Shown here: one piece after another, positions 14,208 to 19,835 of the stretch | How positions within the stretch are numbered: position 1 is the stretch's first letter | Layout: the number at the start of each line of letters is the position of its first letter | Program-made: the position numbers and the translations under genes | The notes under the pieces: generated by a model | Told to the model about the DNA's origin: nothing | Databases searched by the model: none | What the model saw: only the letters and a program-made list of their open reading frames with translations | Assembly (NCBI GenBank): GCA_002432085.1 | Contig: DJFN01000071.1 | Span: forward strand, 1 to 19,835 | Direction: 5' to 3' | Length of the DNA: 19,835 bases | Source of the DNA: Flavobacteriales bacterium UBA5871 | GTDB taxonomy: Bacteria; Bacteroidota; Bacteroidia; Flavobacteriales_D; Crocinitomicaceae

Positions 14208-14270
14208 AACTTTCAACTTCCAACTTCCAACTCAGCAACTTCTAACTTCTAACTTCCAACTCCTGAACTT
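14208..14270 (+). repeat. AACTTCC/AACTTCT word array, right copy
   Basis: AACT starts at 14208, 14215, 14222, 14229, 14237, 14244, 14251, 14258 and 14266 (steps 7, 7, 7, 8, 7, 7, 7, 8), with an outlying copy at 14194. The last related AACT (14277) is part of the promoter box TAACTTTG of the next gene. Part of it (14236-14262) is the perfect inverted copy of 11907-11933. Confidence 0.85.
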
Positions 14271-14275
14271 TCCCT

Positions 14276-14283
14276 TAACTTTG
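14276..14283 (+). promoter_or_regulatory. Near-leaderless -7 box of the YycJ-like gene
   Basis: TAACTTTG is a perfect TAnnTTTG match and ends four bases before the ATG (GCACCATG context). Transcription would begin at or within a few bases of the start codon. Confidence 0.6.
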
Positions 14284-14287
14284 CACC

Positions 14288-15127
14288 ATGTCTCTTCGCA
14301 TCGCTTCATTGAATTCCGGCAGTAACGGAAACAGCTATTATATCGGAAACGAAACCGAGGCTGTACTGGTCGATGCGGGACTTTCCTGCCGTGAGACGGA
14401 GAAACGACTTGCCGGGCTGAATCTATCGCCGACGCTGATCCGCGCGGTGTTTATTTCCCACGAGCACACGGACCACATCAAAGGCGTGGAAGTGTTGGCG
14501 AAAAAATACCAGCTGCCGGTTTACATTACGCCGCGCACGCTTGCCTCGGGACGATTGAATCTTGCATCATCGCTGGTGCGCCATTTCGAGTCCGATGAAG
14601 TAATCGCAATCGGCGATCTGGCCATCACGGCTTTCGGCAAATTCCACGATGCGAGCGATCCGCACAGCTTTACGGTCAGCGGAAACGGCGTTACGATCGG
14701 CGTTTTTACCGATATCGGCGATTGCTGCGAGCGCGTTGTGCATCATTTCAGTCGCTGCGACGCGGTTTTCCTGGAAGCCAATTACGACGACGACATGCTC
14801 GAAAAAGGCCGCTATCCGTGGCCGCTGAAGAACCGTATCCGTGGAGGAAAAGGCCATTTGTCGAATGCGAAAGCGCTCGAGCTGTTCCTCAATCACCGTT
14901 CGGAATCGTTGAGCCATTTACTGCTCAGCCACCTTTCACGCGACAACAATTCGCCTGAGCTCGTGGAAGAACTGTTCGACAACGTTGCCGGAAGTACGTT
15001 TGTGAAAGTAGCTTCGCGCGATGAAGCTTCTCCCCTTTTTCACGTCGTTGCGGGACAGTTCCCGGAGAAAACGATTCGACAACCACAACAGCGGGCTGCT
15101 GAAAAAACACAGCTGAAGCTCTTCTGA
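14288..15127 (+). CDS. YycJ/WalJ-like metallo-beta-lactamase-fold hydrolase
   Basis: 279 residues, cytosolic. The YycJ-type opening SLNSGSNGNSYYIG (7-20) and the metal motif SHEHTDHIKG (H58, H60, D62, H63) are present, with further ligands at H120 or H126 (KFHDASDPHSF), D142 (FTDIGD) and H215 (LLLSHLSRDNN). The GKGHLSN motif at 188-193 is also typical of this branch. Relatives in Firmicutes are linked to the WalRK cell-wall system and have been described as DNA exonucleases; in Bacteroidota the gene is not with that kinase, and none is here. The last 25 residues are a basic tail ending KTQLKLF. Start supported by the promoter box directly upstream. Confidence 0.9.
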   Translation: MSLRIASLNSGSNGNSYYIGNETEAVLVDAGLSCRETEKRLAGLNLSPTLIRAVFISHEHTDHIKGVEVLAKKYQLPVYITPRTLASGRLNLASSLVRHFESDEVIAIGDLAITAFGKFHDASDPHSFTVSGNGVTIGVFTDIGDCCERVVHHFSRCDAVFLEANYDDDMLEKGRYPWPLKNRIRGGKGHLSNAKALELFLNHRSESLSHLLLSHLSRDNNSPELVEELFDNVAGSTFVKVASRDEASPLFHVVAGQFPEKTIRQPQQRAAEKTQLKLF

Positions 15128-15165
15128 AACTTCCGTTTCATTTTAATTCTTTTTAACGTAAAAAG
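15126..15165 (+). terminator. Weak hairpins and T-rich tail after the hydrolase gene
   Basis: GAAAC and GTTTC pair around TTCC starting within the stop codon (15126-15139) and are followed by a T-rich stretch; a second inverted pair CTTTTTA and TAAAAAG (15149-15165) follows. The stems are short, so termination may be partial. Confidence 0.45.
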
Positions 15166-15190
15166 CTGAATAACAAAGCGCATTTAGCGG

Positions 15191-15197
15191 TATTTTG
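15191..15197 (+). promoter_or_regulatory. Possible shortened -7 box of the glycine-zipper gene
   Basis: TATTTTG is a TAnnTTTG box with one base missing, 43 bases before the chosen ATG at 15241. Confidence 0.25.
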
Positions 15198-15240
15198 TAT
15201 GGGAACTGACGGTCGGTTCCTGATTAAAAAATACACCGTT

Positions 15241-15720
15241 ATGAAAAAGAGTATAGCTGTTTTCAGTTCGCACGACGACGCCATTCACGCACTGGAAGCC
15301 TTAAAAAACGGAGGCGTTAACATCAATAAAATCTCCCTGATCGGCAAAGCAGAGATCATCGACGATAAAGTGCATGTGAAATCCAATAAAGCGCTCATTG
15401 CAGCGCCAACTGTAGCCGGAACGGTGATCGGAACCTCGATCGGACTGATGACCGGGATCGGTTTGTTTGCCATTCCGGGATTGGGCGTGCTGTTCGGCGC
15501 CGGAGCGATCGTGGGAGCGCTTGCAGGCTTCGACTTCGGGCTCATCGCTGGCGGTACGGCGACGATTCTGCTCGAAATGGGCGTGAAGGAAGACCACGTG
15601 ATCTACGAAGAACACATCAAAGAGGGAAATTTCCTGATGTTCATTAACGGAACGGAACAGGAGATCGAACGGGCGGAGAAGATCATTGAAGGGAAACATT
15701 TAGGAGTAGCCAGACACTAG
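15241..15720 (+). CDS. Glycine-zipper membrane protein, general-stress (YflT/17M)-like
   Basis: 159 residues. The N-terminal 45 residues (KKSIAVFSSHDDAIHALEALKNGGVNINKISLIG) match the start of general stress protein 17M/YflT-type proteins. A glycine-rich hydrophobic stretch at about 53-112 forms two tightly packing membrane segments, and the C-terminal part (VKEDHVIYEEHIKEGNFLMFINGTEQEIERAEKIIE) resembles the second half of the same fold. Function is not established; such proteins rise under stress in other bacteria. The start at 15241 (MKKSIAV) is preferred over the in-frame ATG at 15199, whose extra residues are outside the domain. It ends convergently with the antiporter gene. Confidence 0.8.
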   Translation: MKKSIAVFSSHDDAIHALEALKNGGVNINKISLIGKAEIIDDKVHVKSNKALIAAPTVAGTVIGTSIGLMTGIGLFAIPGLGVLFGAGAIVGALAGFDFGLIAGGTATILLEMGVKEDHVIYEEHIKEGNFLMFINGTEQEIERAEKIIEGKHLGVARH

Positions 15721-15732
15721 ACTAGACAAGAT

Positions 15733-15761
15733 AATTATCAGTTGAGGAATTATCAATTATC
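15733..15761 (+). repeat. AATTATC word array between convergent genes
   Basis: AATTATC occurs at 15733, 15748 and 15755, with the degenerate unit AGTTGAGG between the first two (15 = 7+8). It is a short array with its own word and lies between two convergent stops, as at 6183 and 10523. Confidence 0.6.
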
Positions 15762-15792
15762 AAGAAGTTCCGAATAAGATGGTGGTAATTGA

Positions 15793-17979
15793 TTACTTCT
15801 TTTTCTGTTTGCGGAAGATGCCGCTGACTTCTTTCGAAAGCTGCTGGATGGTTTCGACGCCGACTCCGATCGGTCCGGCGTTCATGTCGTCGTAGGAACC
15901 GAACACTGTATCGACAGCTTGCTGTGCCGGGTAGATAAAAATACGGTCCATTCCGGAAAGTTGTTTTTCCATGCGCGATGGCAGCAAATCCATTCCGATA
16001 AAGGAAGAAACAGCACCTTTTCGTGCAAACACGCTTACCAAAAACGTTTCGTTGCCTTTTTGTTCGAGCAGCTGCAAAGCTTCGTCCGGATGACTGATAG
16101 CCGTGTGTTTCATGTCGAAAGCAAATTTCCGGAACTGCTTATAGGCGTTGATCTTGTCGAACGTTTCCTGCGGCGCCAGAATTTCCACCGAACAATTCAA
16201 TTCCTTGGCCATACGGAAAATGCGCTCCAGCCATTGATTAAAGCTCGTTTCGACCTGGGCCAGCGGTGGACAAACCACCACGATCTCGCGGTAATGTGTA
16301 AAACTGTGATCGAACTGGCAGAAGAAGACGGTCTTTTCACAAACATCGAGCAGATGCTCGCGGTCGTCCCCTACCAGGCGTTTCAACAGGTTCAGTTTCG
16401 AATCGTCGTTGAGAAGCACGATATCGGCCACCAATTCTTTCGAAACGCGCGAAATTCCACTGGAAAAATTGTGATCGATGGTCGCCATGGCCTGCACGGA
16501 AATTTCACCGGCCGAATAGTGATGGATGAAATCGTCCATGTGCTTGCGCGAACGACGAATACGCTTCTCGGCCTCGCCGTCGTTATCGAGCACGCTCACC
16601 ACCGAAATCGGGTTGATCACTTTTTTGTCGGTGATCAGGATGGAGAAATCGAGCAACAGCTCATTCCCTTTTAATTCGTTGGCGGCCACCAGCAAGTGCT
16701 GGCTACGCAATGCCGGTCCTTCCAGCGGCTCGTTTTTCGATTGCTGGATGAGAAGCTTTTTACCGGCGATTTCCGTCACGAACGAAGCTGTCATACTCGT
16801 GATGAGAATGAGAATTACGGTACCGTTTACGATGTCGATCGACAGGATTTTCATTTCATAACCGACCGTGATCACTGCCAGTGTTGCAGCTGCGTGGGCC
16901 GTACTGAGTCCGAACATTACCTGTCGCTCGGTTCCGGTCATTTTGAAAATGAGCTGCGTGATCCACGCTGCGGAAAATTTACTGAGAATAGCAAAAGATG
17001 TCAGGATTCCGGCGATCGCCCACGCCCACGGATCCTGTACCAGCGCTTTCACGTCTACGACCATTCCTACCGAGATCAGGAAAAACGGAATAAACAGCGA
17101 GTTCCCGATGAATTCGATGCGATTCATCAACGCCGATGTATGCGGAATCAGGCGATTGAGCACCAATCCCGCCACGAAGGCGCCGATGATGCTTTCGATA
17201 CCGGCTGCTTCAGCGAGAAAGGCCGCAAAGAACAGGATGGAAAGAACGAAAATGTAGTGTGAAGACTTTTCCGATTCCAGCTTGCTGAAAAACCAGCGTG
17301 CGAGAATGGGCACCAGCCAGAACATGATGAGGCTGAAGATGGTGAGCGTGATCCCGAGGTGAATCAGCACGTTTGTATTGATCTCGCCATTATCCGAGCC
17401 GGAAATTACCGCCAGTATAATGAGCACAGCCGTATCGGTGAGGATCGTCCCACCAATGGCGATCGCCACAGCTTCGGATTTTGAAATACCGTATTTGCTC
17501 ACGATCGGATAAGCCACCAGCGTATGCGTGGCAAACATACTGGCCGTCAAAAGGCTGGCCATTTCATTCAGACCGAGCGCGTACCGGCAGATCGGATAAC
17601 CGAGCAATAAGGGAATGAAAAACGTGAGGACGCCGAAGACGATGGATTTGTTCCGGTAGCGGCGAAATTCCTGCATATCGAGCTCCAGCCCGGCCATGAA
17701 CATGATGTAAAGCAAGCCGAAAGTGGAAAAAAGCTTCACCCAGCCGGAAGAGCTGAGCAAGGATTCGCCGATCACGTTCAAGCCTTTCGGTCCGATGATC
17801 ACACCGGAAATAATAAGACCGATCAGCGCCGGAATACGGAATTTTCGCAGGATAATCGGCGAAAGCAGGATGATAAGCAACAACAGGGAAAAGGTCAGGA
17901 TCTGATTCTGTAACGGCAAACTGAACTTTCCGAGCAAGTGCTCGAATTCCCCCAGTAATTGGTTAATCAGTTCTCTCAT
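15793..17979 (-). CDS. CPA2 family cation:proton antiporter with cytosolic C-terminal domain
   Basis: 728 residues. The first 410 or so form the CPA2 (Kef-type) transporter with about 12 membrane helices: LIGLIISGVIIGPKGL (52-67), FMAGLELD (94-101), ASMFATHTLVAYPIV (146-160) and the ion-binding helix GGTILTDTAVL with D182. It should exchange protons for sodium or potassium. The C-terminal 310 residues are soluble and resemble universal-stress-type alpha/beta folds rather than an RCK/TrkA-N domain: no GxGxxG nucleotide motif is seen. That part presumably senses a ligand. The start at 17979 is the first ATG after a perfect -7 box. Convergent with the glycine-zipper stress protein, divergent from the endopeptidase-like lipoprotein. 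Confidence 0.92.
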   Translation of the reverse strand: MRELINQLLGEFEHLLGKFSLPLQNQILTFSLLLLIILLSPIILRKFRIPALIGLIISGVIIGPKGLNVIGESLLSSSGWVKLFSTFGLLYIMFMAGLELDMQEFRRYRNKSIVFGVLTFFIPLLLGYPICRYALGLNEMASLLTASMFATHTLVAYPIVSKYGISKSEAVAIAIGGTILTDTAVLIILAVISGSDNGEINTNVLIHLGITLTIFSLIMFWLVPILARWFFSKLESEKSSHYIFVLSILFFAAFLAEAAGIESIIGAFVAGLVLNRLIPHTSALMNRIEFIGNSLFIPFFLISVGMVVDVKALVQDPWAWAIAGILTSFAILSKFSAAWITQLIFKMTGTERQVMFGLSTAHAAATLAVITVGYEMKILSIDIVNGTVILILITSMTASFVTEIAGKKLLIQQSKNEPLEGPALRSQHLLVAANELKGNELLLDFSILITDKKVINPISVVSVLDNDGEAEKRIRRSRKHMDDFIHHYSAGEISVQAMATIDHNFSSGISRVSKELVADIVLLNDDSKLNLLKRLVGDDREHLLDVCEKTVFFCQFDHSFTHYREIVVVCPPLAQVETSFNQWLERIFRMAKELNCSVEILAPQETFDKINAYKQFRKFAFDMKHTAISHPDEALQLLEQKGNETFLVSVFARKGAVSSFIGMDLLPSRMEKQLSGMDRIFIYPAQQAVDTVFGSYDDMNAGPIGVGVETIQQLSKEVSGIFRKQKKK

Positions 17980-18004
17980 TCCTTTCGTGTGCGTAACAGT
18001 TTTT

Positions 18005-18039
18005 AGCCGTTCGGAGCAAAAATAAGACCTGGAACGGCT
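18005..18039 (-). promoter_or_regulatory. Antiporter -7 box enclosed in an inverted repeat
   Basis: The minus strand reads TATTTTTG at 18024-18017, a perfect TAnnTTTG match. It is enclosed by AGCCGTTC (18005-18012) and its exact reverse complement GAACGGCT (18032-18039). A dimeric regulator could bind over the box, or the repeat could fold in the leader. The leader would be about 30 bases. Confidence 0.5.
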
Positions 18040-18090
18040 CTGATGACGTTTTACGGGAGAAATAATGAAAAGTTATTCACTAGGAAATCA

Positions 18091-18108
18091 CTCCCTCTTC
18101 GGAGGGGG
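18091..18108. repeat. UUCG-capped C/G hairpin in a divergent spacer
   Basis: CTCCCTC and GAGGGGG pair (one G-T pair) around a TTCG loop, and a further GGGGGAGG follows at 18114-18122. The form resembles an intrinsic terminator and the element at 730-747, but it lies upstream of two divergent genes, where no transcript should end. It is more likely a dispersed repeat. Confidence 0.5.
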
Positions 18109-18179
18109 ATCAAGGGGGAGGATGATTCCATACCGGATTTCGAGAAAGTTTGTACTTTCAACCGACCAAAGACCTGTTT

Positions 18180-18953
18180 ATGAAATACCTGCTGCCGGCA
18201 CTTCTTTTCCTCATCCTTTTGGCTTGTCAGAATGAAAATGCTGTTCCTACTCCTGCTCCAACGGCTGCTAAAGCACCTGTACTGAGTGAGATCGAGGAAC
18301 ATTTTCAGCGAAACAACAGGGAAACGCGTCCGAGTCGTTCGGTTGGAACAGTCGACAACGGCAGTCTGGAACATGGTCGTATCGTTCCTTTTTCCGGACC
18401 GAACTTTCACTATTTCGACACCGCCAGCTACATGCGCGGACGCTGTTTCGTTCATGAAAACGTGCTGAAAACCATTTTGGAAACTTATACATTGCTTGAA
18501 AAACAGTTGCCGGGCAAATTGTTCGGACTGATGGAATGCTCGAAGAAAAAAGGCGGCAAGATCCATCCGCATATTACGCATCAGAACGGCATGAGTGTGG
18601 ATTTTATGACGCCGCTTCAGCGCGATGGAAAGCAATGCCTCGATTACGATTACGCCGGTGCGCCGCACTATTTCATGGATTTCGATGATGCCGGACGTTA
18701 CAAAAAAGATGCGGGAGTTTCCATCGATTTCGAAACCATGGCGCAACACATTCTTTTGCTGGAAAAAACGGCTCGAGCTAACGGATTGAAGATCAGCAAG
18801 GTCATTTTCCGCATGGAGCTGAAAGACGAATTATTCGCTTCTGAATACGGTAAACGACTGAAAACTACAGGGATTTATTTCGCGCAAAAACTGACGCCGC
18901 TGATCAACCGCTTGCACGATGACCATTTCCATGTCGATTTTGAACCTTTGTAG
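18180..18953 (+). CDS. Lipoprotein, penicillin-insensitive murein endopeptidase (MepA/M74)-like
   Basis: 257 residues. The signal ends in a lipobox with lipidated C16 (LILLAC), followed by a threonine/proline-rich linker (20-35). The catalytic domain shows the zinc motif of the M74 / D-Ala-D-Ala-peptidase fold: HPHITHQNGMSVDFMTP (H134, D141) and HDDHFHVDF (H249, H251). It should cut peptide cross-links of peptidoglycan from the outer-membrane or periplasmic side. The start at 18180 begins the signal peptide exactly; an in-frame start at 18150 would add ten residues with no role. One base separates its stop from the next ATG, so it is co-translated with the M28 peptidase. Confidence 0.85.
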   Translation: MKYLLPALLFLILLACQNENAVPTPAPTAAKAPVLSEIEEHFQRNNRETRPSRSVGTVDNGSLEHGRIVPFSGPNFHYFDTASYMRGRCFVHENVLKTILETYTLLEKQLPGKLFGLMECSKKKGGKIHPHITHQNGMSVDFMTPLQRDGKQCLDYDYAGAPHYFMDFDDAGRYKKDAGVSIDFETMAQHILLLEKTARANGLKISKVIFRMELKDELFASEYGKRLKTTGIYFAQKLTPLINRLHDDHFHVDFEPL

Positions 18954-18954
18954 C

Positions 18955-19835
18955 ATGAAACGCCTGTTTTTTATCCTGTTCCTCTTCCCGTTCTTCGCTC
19001 ATAGCCAGAGCGACACGGCTATTATTCGCCGACATCTGACAGCGATCACGAAAACGCCCGAGTTCCGGAATTATGAGAATATCGCGCAGCTACAAGATAT
19101 CGCCGCATACATCCACAACGAATTTCTGCCTTATGCCGACACGGTTTTCTTTCAGCCGTTCAAGATCGGTGAGCGCTTGTATACGAATGTCATTGCTTCG
19201 TTTGGAACGGAAAACAGCGCGCGACTGATTATCGGTGCGCATTACGACGTTTGCGGAAGCCAGGAAGGCGCAGACGACAACGCCAGCGGAGTTACGGGAC
19301 TGCTCGAGATTGCCCGTCAGCTGAAAGGCCGAAAACTGAACAAACGCATCGACCTGGTGGCTTATACACTGGAAGAACCGCCGTTTTTCCGATCCGAATA
19401 TATGGGAAGCCACATTCACGCGCAATCGCTCGTAGACGATAAGGTAAACGTTGTGGGAATGATTTGCCTGGAAATGATCGGCTACTTCGACGACGGCGAA
19501 AACACGCAGGCTTATCCGATGAAATTCCTTTCGTGGTTTTACGGCAAGAAAGGCGATTATATTACGGTCGTAAACAAATTTTCACCGGGTAAATTTGCTC
19601 GTTCGTTCGCCAGGCGTTTCAAGAAAGTGAGCAAAGTCAAAGCCAAACGCTTTAAAGGGCCGAAAGGCCTGCAGGGCATCGATTTCTCCGATCACGCCAG
19701 TTATTGGGAAAAAGGCTTCAGCGCTGTGATGGTGACCGATACGGCGTTCTACCGCAACGGCAACTACCACGAATCCGGCGACACGATGGACAAGCTCGAT
19801 CTGTTTCGCATGGCCCAGGTTATCGATGCTGTTTT
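18955..19835 (+). CDS. M28 family metallopeptidase, secreted, 3' end outside the window
   Basis: 293 residues are visible and the frame is open to the end of the window. Signal peptide 1-18 (AHSQ). The M28 two-zinc site is present: H97 and D99 (GAHYDV), D107/D108 (GADDNASG), catalytic E140 with E141 (TLEEPPFF), E173 (CLEMIGY) and H272 (NYHESGDTMDKL). M28 enzymes are aminopeptidases or carboxypeptidases; this one should act outside the cytosol. The only start with a signal peptide is the ATG at 18955, one base after the stop of the endopeptidase-like gene. The pair could act together on peptides released from peptidoglycan, which is an inference from the coupling only. Confidence 0.93.
   Translation, partial: MKRLFFILFLFPFFAHSQSDTAIIRRHLTAITKTPEFRNYENIAQLQDIAAYIHNEFLPYADTVFFQPFKIGERLYTNVIASFGTENSARLIIGAHYDVCGSQEGADDNASGVTGLLEIARQLKGRKLNKRIDLVAYTLEEPPFFRSEYMGSHIHAQSLVDDKVNVVGMICLEMIGYFDDGENTQAYPMKFLSWFYGKKGDYITVVNKFSPGKFARSFARRFKKVSKVKAKRFKGPKGLQGIDFSDHASYWEKGFSAVMVTDTAFYRNGNYHESGDTMDKLDLFRMAQVIDAV

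Noticed and set aside
14208..14270. CRISPR array
   Set aside because: Units are seven bases with no unique spacers, and no cas gene is present.
18051..18749. 232-codon minus-strand open frame
   Set aside because: Opposite strand of the lipoprotein endopeptidase gene, which has a lipobox and complete zinc motifs.

Overview
The window looks like a chromosomal segment of a Bacteroidota bacterium, probably Flavobacteriales-like; family and genus cannot be fixed from the sequence alone. The reasons: most genes lack a Shine-Dalgarno sequence and instead have a TAnnTTTG-type -7 promoter box just upstream of, or almost touching, the start codon; there are many single genes in convergent or divergent pairs; and the protein set is typical of the phylum (M61 peptidase with PDZ, SpoIIE phosphatase behind a YAxxLQxxLL linker, PepT, YycJ/WalJ-like hydrolase, CPA2 antiporter with a cytosolic tail, several secreted proteins). 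No rRNA, tRNA, CRISPR array, insertion sequence or phage gene was seen.

Layout. 1-701: a spacer with a heptad-word hairpin, then a YfcE-type phosphodiesterase. 754-2535 (-): secreted M61/PDZ peptidase. 2758-4662 (+): membrane SpoIIE/PP2C phosphatase. 4664-4855: a repeat-rich spacer. 4856-6177: divergent transglutaminase-like protein and four-helix membrane protein. 6267-6776 (-): shikimate kinase. 6839-9008 (+): secreted six-cysteine protein, single-pass membrane protein and SRPBCC protein. 9015-10163 (-): class V aminotransferase. 10287-10520 (+): 77-residue orphan. 10608-11858 (-): PepT. 11974-13910 (-): an accessory-looking pair, a small exported protein and a lipoprotein built from an internally duplicated four-cysteine unit. 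14288-15720 (+): YycJ-like hydrolase and a glycine-zipper stress protein. 15793-17979 (-): CPA2 antiporter. 18180-19835 (+): murein endopeptidase-like lipoprotein, followed after one base by an M28 peptidase that runs off the window.

Most genes are ordinary housekeeping or envelope functions and do not form one pathway. The only tightly coupled pair is the last one.

The unusual part is between the genes. At least seven boundaries carry arrays of short words with a strict 7 (sometimes 8) base period. The word differs from place to place (TTTTCAA, CGGTCTT, GTCTCCT, AACTTCC/T, AATTATC) while the period stays the same. Some arrays form hairpins, one runs into a coding region, one leads into a promoter box, and two form a 27-base perfect inverted repeat bracketing the two-gene lipoprotein cassette. 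This is the best candidate here for something undescribed.
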